Source: Isoetes taiwanensis (Eukaryota; Streptophyta; Lycopodiopsida; Isoetales; Isoetaceae). Taken from it: 64,000 bases of DNA. A program made the translations under genes and the position numbers. The stretch spans positions 4,367,229 to 4,431,228 of the forward strand of contig JAJEKV010000040.1 in NCBI GenBank assembly GCA_021234155.1, written 5' to 3'. A model generated the notes under the pieces. That model was not told where the DNA came from. It saw only the letters and a list, made by a program, of their open reading frames with translations, and ran no database searches. Positions 12,101 to 24,333 of this stretch are shown one piece after another (position 1 is the first letter of the stretch; each line of letters starts with the position of its first letter).

Positions 12101-15100
12101 AATCAATGTGTGTGTATGTGCACGTGGCCCACCACCACCCTATTATATATACACACACTCTTCCCTCTCTCTAGTTCCCCCTTGTTTGGTTTAATGTCTA
12201 GTCCATTGGCCTAGCAATTAAGAGATCTTGTGTTCAAGTCTCTGGGGATCCGTCATATGTCCTCATGGATGCTGCCAATGTGGCATGATGTAAAAATACT
12301 ATCTATCTACCTATCTCTCTCTCCCTCTCTAGTATCAAAGTACCATTTCTTGGGAGCATGCATGTTTACTCCTAGAGGGTGAGTAGTGCATGTTATCCCA
12401 CATCTTCTTGTTAAGTACAATGACATTTGGCTTTACTATAGATCATGACATATATGACATGACTAGTATATATGGCATGACTGATATTGTTTATGAAGTA
12501 ACCTTTGGATATTGGATCATTTCTATGAAGTTTGTTAATGTGAGCTCTTGTCATAGAGTACCTTTTTGTGGGCAGAGTACGTATGAAGCAGATTGTTTCA
12601 TAGAATTTATAGGCTTCAACACTATATATTCAAATAAAAAGTTCTTAAAAGCTCCTTAGATATCATCATTGTATATTCACGTAATAACTTCTCATAGGCT
12701 CCTTAGATAATATTCAAACAATAAGTTCCTACTCTTCAATCCCCATCTTGTATACTGCCATCCTAAATCTTTCTCTTCAATTCAATTCAATTAATCTTGT
12801 ATATTAGATCACGCTAGACTCATTCTTTTTTCTGTCCCAATGTTTGAGATTATGAAAGTGAAATGGGGGAGGGCCGATTCAATTGTATCACTATATCAGA
12901 CATAATTAGAGCTAATAAAAAAAAAAAAAAAAAAAAAAAAAAGAAACTCCAGCAAATGAGGAAAGTAGCGTTTTGCACTCCAACATCTTTGTTGTTCCCT
13001 TAATTTTCACGATTGCAAAGCCAAAAATGTATGGCATAAAAGTCTAGGAGTGATCATCAAATCTAGAAATTAGAATATAATACGATGTATATTATTGAAT
13101 CAAATTGAATTTTTTTATCAAGGGAGACCAAAAACAATGAAAAACTCGCCCGAAGGTTTTCGAGGGAAAGAGTTTAGTAGTAATAAGCTCGCTAATAAAC
13201 TGTACATATGTACATTTATGTTAGTGTAATGATGAATAACAAAACTTAGCTCACATGTCTACTACCTCCATAATACCAATGCCCCTATTGAAGGCCTCTC
13301 TAACATCACATGTAGCGACTAGTTAGGTGTAACCAACCCGGCATATCGTGTCCAGATAGACCCATCTGAAGAGTGTGATGATCATCTTCAATAACTCGCA
13401 ATTGGCAACATTGCACATTGTTTTCTCGCTCTTTCTAAGCCCATCTGTCTGGCTCAATTCTGAAGCAATGTGTACATGTGCGAATATAAGCAATTGTTTT
13501 TGCGCTTCTTCATACGTAAATGCATTTACAGGTAGGGTTGTGGAACCTTGGAAAATGTAGGATTAATTTGACTTTTGTAATATGATGTTTTACCAGCTCT
13601 AAAGCACTAATATCCCAACGCGTACTAAGAAAGCATGTGTCTAGATATTACTTAAAGGCAATTATGATCTTGAGGTGGGATTCTATCCTAGCCTCCAGCA
13701 TACAAACATTTTGCCCATTGAAAGCGAGGGAAGTTGGTAGAGACCTCACAACATGACTCAAGTGAAGTGGGCTTTGGCTGGAATAGACCTGGAATGGACG
13801 ACCGCCCGTTTTGCCAAACATGTTGTTTTGTTGGGTGTGGTTAGGGATTCTATCACTGATGATTCTTAACGTGTGCCAAATATGTTGTTTTGTTGGGTGT
13901 GGTTAGGGATTCTATCACTGATGATTCTTAACGTGGTAGAAAATTTGTGTGGACTGTGCTTGGTTTGTCTGCTAATTGTGGAGGATTTTATGAAATCCTT
14001 CATCTAGTGGTAGGATAAACTAGGCTAAGTAGTCCAAAGGCTAATCTAGCCTAGTCTTGCGTTTGAGAAAAGCTTTATAGTGATGAAATAGTGTAATTCA
14101 ACCGGATGTAAAACTACATATATGGCTTGTAATAAAGCACAATATAACACATCAAATAATTGTATAGCACTGAACTGTGCCATAATTTGCACTTTTATCA
14201 CAAACCTTTTATTTTTTTTCTTTTTCTTCAAAGGCATGTTTCTTCTTTATTGGCTTTATCAACAATGGAACTCAAACTTGAGATTTTATAAGGTGTATGG
14301 TCGTAAACACTAGACCTTGTCAAAAGAACATAAAATTAGCTATGTGTGCATGTACAAATCAGATTTTATAAGGTGTAGTTTATGGTCGTAAACACTAGAC
14401 CTTGTCAAAAAGAACATAAAATTAGCTATCTGTGCATGTACAAATCATGTGTGTAAATTAATATATGTAATTCCTTTCCTGTATTCGCTCTCGCTCCTTA
14501 AGTAGTTTAAATAAAATATTATAATATTAAGACTAGAAATTTATGTGAGAGAAGTTGAGAAACATAATTGCCTACCTTTCAATTTTTGTGAAACCATGGA
14601 ACCTGAACTTATGTGCTGCAAATTGTAGGTACATGGATGGGAGTGGTGAATTCTCAAACTTATCGTTTCCATCAAGCTTGGCAAACTTGCAAGCCTTAAA
14701 TGAGTTGTATGTTTATCCTTCATTCTAAGAATTCGAGTACTCTAACAAATACTTTATACATGTTACAAGCAATGCTGAATGAAACTCTTCTTGTCACATG
14801 AATTATTACAGATCATTTAGACATTGTGGACTTACGGGTACAATACCTTCGCAACTTGGAGAGCTGGGGAACCTTACTTACTTGTATGAAACACAAATGC
14901 TTATAGCAAGATCATTTTCTAATATGTTCCTTTGTAGTTCAATGAACCCTGATTGAGTAATTTTTTTTATCTTTAGGGACTTGAGTTTCAACAACCTTAC
15001 AGGAGGAATACCCAGTACATTTGGGTCAATGAAGAACTTAGAAAAACTGTACGCCATCTATCAAACTTTTACTTTGATATATATAATACGGAACAAATGA

Positions 15101-18100
15101 TAATGCTGTATTGAGGGTCTTAAGCATGATATATAGCAAAATAACTTAGAGGTCTAGAGGGAAATTGATTTGGTTGTAGAAAATGCCCTTTGTGAAACCA
15201 TACCATAGTGATGAATTATAAATGAACAATAAAACGAAAATAAAAGATTAAATTTAATGTGAAAACCTAATCAGGTTTGTTTGTTGTGAGGCTTGTTGTA
15301 TCGGTTAAACAGTTTTCTTTAGTTATTTTGATAAGGTTCAAGTCTTCGACTCCCCCTATATCATAATTCAAAACTATAGGTGCCTTTGTATATCATGTTC
15401 CAAAATCAGAGACAAATTCTCTAGTGTGGGAGGTGCGCACATATGCTCCAGGCTATGGAATTTAAGTGCAACCCATGTTAGTTAGCAACTAGTTCATCGT
15501 GTCTCTTTGCTCAAACTAACTATTAACTCTATGTTTGTGATGCTATTAGGTTTTTGGGAAATAATAATCTAACAGGAACACTTCCCACAGAACTAAGCAA
15601 CCTTACAAAATTGAAGTATATGTAAGTATTCATCAATAGGCTATATTTAGCGCAAGAAATGGCATAATTTACAACTTGTTGTGTATGTCAACAGAGACCT
15701 TTCATACAACCAGCTATCGGGATCAATTCCAACATGGCTTAGTACATCTAGCTTGCAAGCGTATGTAAATTATATACTGTGTCTATAACATTGTTTTAAA
15801 ATGCTAGTGAATTGATATTGTTTTTTTTTTAATTAATGGCAGAAACCTAATTTGGAATTCGTTTGATGCGTCAAACTCGAATGGGTAAAATCTTGCTACT
15901 AAACTCTCATTTATTGTTTCTAATTAAGTATTTCGTTGAAGTTAACAGAGCTTCTTCAACATTATTCAACTGTCTTGATTCTAAATCCCCTTGCACGAGA
16001 ACAAGAAGTGGCAAAAGTAAGTGGTCATCACCATAGATGTAAATAGATTGAAATTCTAATTTATGTGCTGGATGACTAGCATATGAAATATGCAGATATT
16101 AGCTTTGAGCTTAATTGTGATGAAACATGTGCAGATGTTAGATTTAAGATTAATTGTGGCGGTACAAAAGAGAATTCATATTATGACGATTCCTCCAGCA
16201 ACTTAGAGTACACTAACATTAAGATACATTCAAGTAAGCGCTGGGCAGTTAGCACCATAGGATATGTTAGAAATGACGAATATGAGTACACGACATCCAC
16301 CACAGAAACAAATCTTCCCATTATTTATAAAACAGCACGCGCATCTCCTAGCTCATTAAGGTATTTTGGTCTCAACATGGTGAATGGGAACTACACTTTG
16401 GAGTTACACTTTGCAGAAATATCAATTAGTTCAAATAACTCGGAATGGAAAAGCAATGGAAAACGTCTTTTTGACATTTATGTTCAGGTATCTTTCACTA
16501 TCAGATAGGAATATCTTTCAAGAACAACATATACTTTGAAATCAGGAAACAATTTTCGGCCAGTATTTTCCTACTGTCTAAGCACATTGCATTCTTTCAT
16601 TGTAGGGTGAAAAGATCTATGAAAACTATGACATTGTCACTAGAGCAAATGGGTCTTTCAAAGTTTTAGTGGAGAAACGCATAGTCCAAGTAACAAATAA
16701 TTTCTTGGAGGTTCATCTCAAATGGTCCGAGAAAGGCACATGTTGCATTCCAAAGCGAAGGACATTCGGACCTCTTATTTCAGCCATCGTTGTCTCACCT
16801 GGTAAAAATAACTTTCTTAGCATACTTAGTCCCTGGGACATGGGCCATCACTTCTAACTATTAGTATATCATAGACAATCTTTACAATCATAGACATATC
16901 TTCTCTAAACAAAAACTTAAATTCAATTCAATTCAATTCAATCCAATTCAATTCAATTCAATTCTAATGCCTTGTTCCAAAGAAAAACTTAAATAAAGTG
17001 AAAAATTGAAAATAAAATCCTTCAATATTTGAATTTCCCAAATCGTAAATCAACAATACAAACCTCAATTATGTTCATGATACATTCCATCCCATGCTTT
17101 TCATTATAGACATGTAAAGTCTACTTTTGCAATGATCTTTTCTTCTATTGAAGAAAGTGATGTAAAGTTCTAACAAGCTTTCATATTTTATAAGTAGATT
17201 AGTATAACTCTACATAGATCCTTCATGCCCCCCTATCAAAGCTTCTCAATTTGTTTGTGACGGCATAAACTAGTCTATATTGTATTGTTTAATTCTTTTT
17301 TAACTTCAGGAATATTTTACATTTCAGTTGCCATCGTGATAGAGTTTTATAATATGGAATAATTTGTTTTATCTATTATTTTTTTTGCAGAGTTTGATTA
17401 TTCTTCTACATCACTGGCAACAAAAATTGGTATAAGTATAGGTGCCATAGGAGCATTCTTTGTCATTTGCTTGCTTGTCTTTCTGTATTGTAGAAAGAGA
17501 AGAATGTTGATCATTGCGAAACAAGAGATTTATGAAGGTAAAGATTTCATAATTGCAAGATCTAGGATAGAAATGGTCTCTAAAATAATTTAATTGATTT
17601 CAGACCTACAGAGTATTGAATACAAGCCAAATATTTTTACATATCAAGAGTTAAAGGCAGCCACAAATGGATTCCATTCACAGAATAAGCTTGGTGAAGG
17701 TGGATTCGGAGTTGTTTATAAGGTAAATATTCACACCTCATTACATCTATTTTTATTGGAATTTATAAGTTTTATCTTATAACTTAACAGGGGGTGCTTG
17801 CTGATGGCACCATTGTAGCTGTTAAGCAACTAGCATTCAAAGCAGATCGTCAAGAATTTCTAAATGAAGTGGCAGTCATATCATCTGTCAAACACCGGAA
17901 CTTAGTCAAGTTACTTGGATGTTGTTTTGAAGGATCTCATAGAATTCTAGTACTAGAGTTCCTAGAAAACAACGATCTCCGACAAGCTTTGCTTGGTAAG
18001 AAATTGAATTCTTACTCTCTAGATCTTCATATTAATTGAACAATACTATTTCACAGGCCCGCTCCAGTCTAGATTGGATATAGATTGGCAAACACGATAC

Positions 18101-18852
18101 AACATTTGTATAGAAATTGCACGAGGCCTTATGTACCTTCATGAAGAATCACTTCCTAGGATAATTCATCGCGATATCAAAGCTAGCAATATCCTTCTAG
18201 ACAAGAATCTAAATCCCAAGATTGCAGACTTTGGATTGGCAAAGTTATTCGTAGATGAGAAAACTCATATCAGCACAGTGGTTGCGGGAACAATGTATGT
18301 TTTTTTCCTTTTGTCTTTGTGTTTATGTGGTTTTAGTTCAAATCTTACTGATATCTCTAATCTATGGTGCTACTTTGAGTACGCTATAGTGGTTATTTAT
18401 CTCCAGAATATGCAACTCGTGGTCAACTCTCCGAAAAATTAGATGTTTATAGTTTCGGTATACTGGTTTTGGAGATAATTTCTGGGAGATGTAATGTCGA
18501 TTCTAGTCAACCTATTGAGAAGACTTACCTCTTGGAATGGGTATGTAGAATATCTATAACTTGATATACCTGTTCCTTTTTTTAATCTCTAATCAAATCA
18601 TTCTCCTTCCAGGTTAAGCACTCACGAAAGGCAAATGTTGCACTGGAAGTAATCGACCCTACTCTTCAAGGCAAGTATTCTAAAGAAGAAGCTACGAAAA
18701 TAATCGAGCTGGCACTTCGTTGTGTACAAACTTCCCCGAATAAACGACCAACAATGTCTGAAGTTGTAAATACACTTACTGAGTCCGTTAGTGCGGATTT
18801 CCTTGTGGACACTTCATATCAAGAATCAAAGGAAGATATAATCAAGAAGTAA
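9130..18852 (+). CDS. LRR-malectin receptor-like Ser/Thr kinase (LRR-VIII), complete, 24 exons
   Basis: Exons: 9130-9229, 9295-9481, 9742-9801, 9875-9946, 10038-10109, 10190-10261, 10624-10695, 11366-11437, 11511-11582, 14629-14706, 14812-14883, 14977-15048, 15550-15621, 15695-15760, 15843-15884, 15949-16016, 16135-16487, 16606-16801, 17391-17537, 17604-17722, 17791-17995, 18057-18294, 18390-18540, 18613-18852. All borders are GT-AG and the joined 2898 nt are in frame (965 residues), a normal family length. Order: signal peptide 1-25; LRR array, mostly one 72-bp exon per repeat; malectin-like domain about 420-599 (FKINCGG); transmembrane helix about 612-633, then CRKRR; kinase with GEGGFG 679-684, Lys700 in VAVK, Glu714, HRDIKASN 794-801 (RD type) and DFG 814-816. 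All catalytic residues are present. By family it is a plasma-membrane receptor kinase; its ligand is unknown. Confidence 0.95.
11571..11676 (+). repeat. Triplicated exon end plus splice donor
   Basis: The last bases of exon 9 of the kinase gene with its donor (TCTTAAATATGTGTGAGTG followed by TTAGGAACAAAA) begin at 11571 and are repeated at 11610 and 11641. All copies keep the intact GTGAGT donor. The first copy was chosen because it keeps the 72-bp LRR exon. Confidence 0.85.
12184..12322 (+). mobile_element. tRNA-derived SINE in intron 9 of the kinase gene
   Basis: Same family as 2484-2712. The tRNA-like head has box A TGTCTAGTCCATTGG-like and box B TTGTGTTCAAGTCTC. The body ends GGATGCTGCC...GTGGCATGATGT, and the tail is CTATC-type simple repeats. 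It is diverged (box A with an extra insertion), so it is an old copy. Confidence 0.65.
12918..12944 (+). repeat. Long poly(A) tract in intron 9
   Basis: A run of about 24 A, just after TAGAGCTAAT. It could be the poly(A) tail of a retroposed sequence. I could not define the element's 5' end. Confidence 0.6.
13111..13740 (-). mobile_element. 5'-truncated LINE copy in intron 9
   Basis: Diverged copy of the same LINE family. The terminus TTTTTTTATCAAGGGAGACC is preceded by TTGAATCAAATTGAA repeats, then comes CTCGCCCGAAGGTTTTCGAGGG as in the copies at 5839 and 39656. Further matches run to about 13740, including the GCGCTTCTTCAT and ATGTGTACATGTGCGAAT-type segments. No open frame is kept. Inserted antisense to the host gene. 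Confidence 0.65.
13812..13935. repeat. 62-bp tandem duplication
   Basis: Unit 13812-13873 is repeated at 13874-13935 with one visible difference (ACATG versus ATATG) in TGTTGTTTTGTTGGGTGTGG and its flanks. It is therefore recent. Confidence 0.9.
14281..14446. repeat. About 80-bp tandem duplication, tRNA-like sequence
   Basis: Unit 14281-14360 is repeated at 14361-14446 with small indels. On the minus strand the unit contains GGTCTAGTGTTTACGACCAT, resembling a tRNA box A. A box B-like AAGTTTGAGTTCC lies at 14264-14282, so the duplicated unit may come from a SINE head. Confidence 0.75.
16920..16967. repeat. (AATTC)n microsatellite in intron 18
   Basis: About nine tandem AATTC units in an intron of the kinase gene, with one unit changed to AATCC. 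It resembles the simple-repeat tails of the local LINEs, but no LINE body adjoins. Confidence 0.9.
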
Positions 18853-18893
18853 AGATCATCAACTAGAAAGACTGTGGGGTTTTATGTGAATAG

Positions 18894-18899
18894 AATAAA
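18894..18899 (+). terminator. Polyadenylation signal AATAAA of the kinase gene
   Basis: Canonical AATAAA 41 bp after the stop codon, in GAATAGAATAAAAGATGAG. Plausible near-upstream element for 3'-end formation. Confidence 0.6.
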
Positions 18900-19308
18900 A
18901 GATGAGTTGCACTGGTTTTAATGTCCATATAAACAAAAAAAATTTCATCAAGATGTTTTGAAATAAATGTGGCCCATAAAAAGATGAAGCAATTAATATA
19001 TTGCTTACTATTTCATGAAGCTAATTCTTCCAGACAGTCCAATCTACATGTCTGCCTTAGATACTTCTCTTAGAGTATCCATGCACCTGAAATCATCTTC
19101 CTTTAATTTTCAGGCCCTATCTTGTTGTACATATAAAGGAATGAAACAGTAATGTGCTTGGCTTTCGTACCATTTTGCACGTACAACTGAATCCTTAGAC
19201 ATTCATAAGTTTGTGGTTCCGAGGTTTGTGGAGTTTTCTGCAGAGGATGTGAAGGCTACTTTAGTCTAAACATCTTCTTGCCACCTAATTTTGCTTTGTC
19301 TTGGTTGT

Positions 19309-20720
19309 TGTGACGTCCCCTGCTTCATCTACGATGCTCCCATCGTATCAGAAGCTAGAGTTCATCCCTCTGACAACCAGGCTGACAGAGATCGTCCATC
19401 TGACACCAATCCCTGGGCAAGGAATCGATGGGGAAGAAAGGACGTGTCATTCATCCCGTCTTCCCTCGGGACTGTCCTAGCTGCGGAAGCGTGAGGAAAC
19501 ATGAGCACATGACATCAAATACATATAACTCCACCTCAAAGGGTGGCTCACCATAATGTGCATCTGTAAGAACATCAATAACATCATCATAGAAGAGATC
19601 CTACCCAAGGCTCAGACTTAAGAGGAATGGACTGACGACTTGGGTCTCCAGAAGTCATTGCAGACGGAATTCATGGCTTGAATTAGGCTGGCATAGGAAC
19701 ATGGGGGTAGTCCTCTCCATCTGCCCCTCCTGTGCATACTTGCATAATAGGCTGATAAGTCTTGGGATTTGACCGTAGCCTGTCGGGTGCATAGCCAAGG
19801 GGGCTACTCCTGGGTTGCTACTCCTGATGAGGCATGAGGAGATTACTCCCTCCAGAGGCATGCATGCCCATTACAGGTGGCTAGGGGGCCACTGCCCGTC
19901 TACGACTTGAACCCCATAGAAGGTGACGCATCACCCCAGAGGTACGCCTTGCCCACACGTAGTGGCAAACCATCAGGCCTAGCTCGCTAAGATCTCCGGT
20001 AGGCTTTACACACCAGAGGGATCAATCTGCAATGGGACATGTCCTCCTTATCTGCCGGTCTAGCCCTGCCACCCACAGCCAGGCGGGCTCTTATGCACAG
20101 GTCGCATTAATTTGAAATTAATGAGGCTATCTAGGTACATCAACTAATAAGGCTTTCAAGGTACAGGAGTGCGCATAGTACAGAACATCATCATCCATAG
20201 AACTGAAATACATAATGACATCTAATATATCTACTTAAAATTACATGATTAGGTTCCTTTGTTATGGATTGTGATCTGAGAGTCTATAAGGCCTCAAAGG
20301 CTAAACTAACATGCTAAACTAGCTCATTGCCAGACTAAAAGTTGGCATTGCACAACAGAATTGCTGTTTACCTGAACCTTGGCTTGCTCCAGCTCCTCTG
20401 AATGCGTCGCTTATGTTCAAGGCGAAGGTGACTGAATCTTGAAGATTTGTTGTGCATAACCGGCTTGGCGGCGTCTGGCAATGCGAAATAGCAGCTTGGC
20501 TTGGCCGAAGTGGCTCAAGGAAGCTAAAATGCGAAAAGGGAAAAGGTTTAGGGTTTTCCTTTGGTTCCTTTTACATGACCCTTTTAGGGTTAGGGCTAAA
20601 ATGGCATGTGGAGTTTTGACATGTGGCAAAGGGGTTAAATGCACAAACCATCATTCATTTAAATTGGATTTATGTCAGGATTTTGGACCATTTTGGCACT
20701 GCAACTTTTTCCCGGGTTAG
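19309..20720 (+). mobile_element. Possible LTR-type repeat remnant
   Basis: From TGTGACGTCCCCTGCTTC onwards the composition changes to more GC-rich, non-coding sequence with no open frame. Many plant LTRs begin TGTGACG. Near the right end is TTTAGGGTTAGGGC and a 30-bp block at 20647-20676 that is repeated inverted at 32245-32274. No second LTR, primer site or polypurine tract was found, so the call rests on style only. Confidence 0.3.
20647..20676 (+). repeat. Left arm of a 30-bp inverted repeat
   Basis: 30 bases starting ACCATCATTCATTTAAATTG are identical to the reverse complement of 32245-32274. Similarity ends sharply on both sides. Candidate terminal inverted repeat, or a conserved piece shared by two LTRs. 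Confidence 0.6.
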
Positions 20721-20823
20721 TAAATTTGCATCGAGAATGTGACTTTTTTTTATAACAGCACAACATGATTGCATTAAAAATTAAAAATATTTCACATATG
20801 CATGTCGAGTTACATATTGCCAA

Positions 20824-23477
20824 TTACTTCTCAGAAGTGACCCCTAGAGATATCATAGCTTTCTTCCTCACTTCCACAGGTATTGTAACCCTAGCAGTCT
20901 TGCCTGGGATGACATTTGGGGTCCATGAAAACAAAATAGTATCTAACTCAACCCAATCATCCCCGTCAATAGGGTTTCTCTTCCATCTCTTTGTCCAACA
21001 GTCTCTATACCTTTCTTCCTCTGCCATTGCATTTAACTGGTGCACTGGACACCACCACTCCACACGAACTTTGTTCACATTGCGGTCACCTACTTCTTTG
21101 CAAACCTCTGAGATGGTGTAACCAATCCACACAGGGTATATCTCTTGCGCTCACGGTACTATAAGTGCAAATTGATGGCAAAGCAAGTCATCTTTGGGAT
21201 CATAATCCTCCAGCCCGAGATATTTAGGCCTTCCTTTCCTAGGACCAACATAGTGTTTTTCAAGAATTTGGAGGAGCCATGGACTTTGCGAATACTACTA
21301 ACCACATCATCAGCTTCCTCAGGTGTTATCAAGTCTCTCCACCTAGTCTTAGGTAGCCATCCATCTTTGAGTTCATCAGAGGATGTGTCTACTTGTCCCA
21401 ATAATCCATGTACCTGTGTCCAATAATCTATCAATGCAAGGTTGGTATCATCGGGGTTATTTTTCCAATACTTGATGTATTCAGAAATGCCGTCCAATGT
21501 GCTTTGCAATGAATCCACCTCTGGAAAAGGCTTAAGAGCTTTTGGTTGACCCCTTGGAATCTTAGGTTTACCATTTTCATCTTCGTGCCATATAGGTACT
21601 CCCTCATCTGGCCTCCATTTATCATCTGAAGGTCTCATCTTCCATTGCATGATTGGCTTATTTCCCATGACCCAGAAAGTGTACTGAAGAGGTCTAGATT
21701 GACCTTCCATATCAAGAGCATAACCTTCGATAAAATTCTTCCAATCAGGCACCTCTTGTATGATCAACCCTATAGGAGAAGGTGAAATGCATTCACTAAG
21801 AACTTCCATTAGTCTAGGAAGATTGGTCACAGTTTGAGATTTCAAGCTGCAAGACTATACTTCCCAAACAATGCATCCACATCCTCATGAGTATGTCCGG
21901 GCATTAAGAACCCTAAATTCACTCTTTCAAAGACACCCACGGCTGTTAAATAAGATAGGAATGAGAACATATACTGTTTTATTCTCTGTCAAAGACAATT
22001 GTCAAGTTGGAGGAGGAACCGTGGTGGTAGATCTCGAGGTTGGGGGCGTGAACTTGAGGCTCCAACATGTTGAAGCACCTGACTTCCTAAACCTTGCCTT
22101 AGTAAACTTCTCTAAATTATTAGGCTTTCTATCCAACAATGCATTGAAGAGTGGTTGGCTACCACCTCGGGGTTGTGGAGGTCACGAGAATAACCACTCT
22201 CATAGTTCCTCAAGCACCTCATCACACTTCCAATATGAAAATGAGGACCATCACTCCACAATTGCAAACTAAAATGGCCATAATAAATTGGCACCGAGCC
22301 ATGCACTATTGCACTGTCGAGAGAGACTTGCAAAGGATAAGCTCTATTGATTTGCTTGAGTATGTAACTATCTTGTGGCAAACAAGTCTTGATTGATCCA
22401 TCTTGTCATGTATAATACAAACATAGTTATTGGGTTCCAAACATGATAATGTTCTCCACATCCAATAAGTGGATCTACATGATAGTTGGTGCGTCATGTG
22501 ATCTTTCATTTGCTCCCTTATCTTAGCCCTTTGGCTTGGTTGCTTGGTCTTATCAAGAATCTCTTTCAACTTAGCACACAAGTTGCACTTTGCAAAGTTG
22601 TTGAAGTGTCTATAGTGACATGCTTGAAGTGCTTGCTCCATAGTCTCTTGAAGCCGGGTTGAGATATTGCGGTGTTTTGTAGTTCTCGAAGCAAAGCATT
22701 CACTTCTCCAATATGCTCTTACGGGTACAATGGGATGGCAATCTCTTCTCGACAACTATTTTTCCCTGTTGATCTTTCCTACTTTTATGTGGCATATTCT
22801 CAGCATTGAATTCAACATATTTTTCAAAAACCTCCCTAGCAGCCAGGATCCTAGAAGTTGGCCTCAACATGCCATTATTTCCATGTAATGCAATTTTACT
22901 CCCCTTTGCATGACTTGCTTGCCAATTTTTCCAAGATGAAATTGGAATGCCATGAATATGTATCCATGCAACTTTACATATCCATGTCCCTAGCAGTGGG
23001 TATTTTTTTTTTCTTTGGGAATTGTTCATCTTGAAGTGCAAGCTCATGAATGGAGTACATGTAAGTCCTCCTCTCATCACAAATATACTCTTGGAAGGTG
23101 GCTCTTGCTTCCACCAATTCATCAATTTCAAACTTCTGAACACAATTAGCCCAACAACATTCCATTCCCCTTACCTTAGTCAGAGCTTCACGTGAACAAT
23201 CACTACTTGACTTGGACCTCTTGCTAGGATAATGTTTCACCACTGAGTGTGCCCTCTTCTCTGAAAATGTGGTCCTGGCAGCTATTGGAGGTGCATTAAG
23301 AAAATCAGTGTCATCCACAACCTCTGGCTCCGATAAAAGGAATTCTCCTATAAACTCAATGCAGGCTAGAGGCCATGGCATGATGCATGGAACCTCCAAT
23401 TGTTTAATACAAGCCGTGCAATCCTGGTGATTTGATCCTTTTTCCTTCCATTTTTCCTCTAAACTTGTTATGGCCAC
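20824..23477 (-). pseudogene. DUF7869-like transposase-derived gene, decayed
   Basis: Minus-strand fragments in several frames. 23477-22974: Lys-rich N-terminal region with CTACIK and KRSKSSSDCSREAL. 22755-22306: CNLCAKLKEILDKT, RAKIREQMKDHMTHQL, then IIHDKMD. 22381-22112: VHGSVPIYYG, GPHFHIGSVMRCL. 22010-21850: QLDNC, then LGFLMPGHTHEDVDALFGKY. 21845-21159: PDWKNFIEGYALDMEG, SRPLQYTFWVMGNKPIMQWK. 21132-20824: VEWWCPVH. This order and the GHTHEDVDALF signature match, from memory, the DUF7869 class of transposase-derived proteins. There are at least three frameshifts (one within the DKMD motif) and several stops, so it is not functional. The family would be a nuclear DNA transposase. Confidence 0.7.
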
Positions 23478-23479
23478 AC

Positions 23480-24250
23480 CAACTTTATCCTCTCCTAACC
23501 TTTCATCATTGACAGCCTAGATAGGATCAGCTAGTATGATAGTTCCTTCACCTACTAGCTCCTTATTGCATTGGTGCTTCACTTTCACCTTCTTATTCTT
23601 CTAATCCAACCTACTGTAGAGGACAATTTGCTTAGTAGTCTCAGCCTCAACACCCTTTGGGTGGTCCACAGCATTGACCTACAAAAACAATATTTACAAT
23701 GGGGTAACAATGTGATAAGAACATGTGGTAACAATGTTGAAACATGTTGGGGGGATAGGCATTACATTTTTACCCTTTTTAGGATCCACACGCTTCACCT
23801 ATATAAAGTGAAATGTCTTAATATTAGTTCGAAAAAAGGACAAAGTAATTTTGAGAACCGATTAAAGGGAACTTTAAGAAATACCAAAAAAAACCATTAA
23901 ATGGACAAATATATGTTGTAAGTGCAGCCAAAAATAGGTTGTAAGTATAGCTCAGGTGTAGGTAATTATTACAAAATTAATGGTAACATAGGGTGTATGC
24001 TAGTAATACTAATGAGGTAAGTATAGATCGTAAATCTAGATGGGCCAAAGTTGGTTGTAAGTATAGCTGGGGTCTAGGTAATTATACAAAATTAATGAAA
24101 ACATAGGTTTTAAGTATAGCTGACATGTGGGTAATTCTATAGAGAATTAATGATAACCTAGGGCGTAATTAATTCAATAGAAGTAATGATAGGTAATTCG
24201 TATATGATATAAATCTTGTATGATGTGATGGTATCATAATTACAACCGCG
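23480..24250. other. Gene-poor stretch with degenerate tandem repeats
   Basis: No gene. Between 23938 and 24170 a unit reading TTGTAAGTATAGCT...TAGGTAATTA...AAATTAATG...AACATAGG occurs three times (about 23938, 24055 and 24113) with substitutions. This lies upstream of the promoter of the small acidic gene and could be part of its control region. Confidence 0.55.
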
Positions 24251-24252
24251 CC

Positions 24253-24258
24253 TATAAG
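24253..24258 (+). promoter_or_regulatory. TATA box of the small acidic gene
   Basis: TATAAG in GCGCCTATAAGAAACCC, 81 bp before the ATG. Spacing and GC-rich flanks suit a plant core promoter. Confidence 0.5.
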
Positions 24259-24333
24259 AAACCCTCCATTCTTTCAACTACCAATCCTTTCTTCCTTCTA
24301 GCGCCAATCCTTTCTTCCTTTCTTCCTTCTACC

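Noticed and set aside
16083-16508. Independent gene starting at the ATG at 16083
   Set aside because: It is the malectin exon of the receptor kinase. The ATG lies in the intron upstream of the acceptor, and the sequence continues in frame through a splice donor at 16487.
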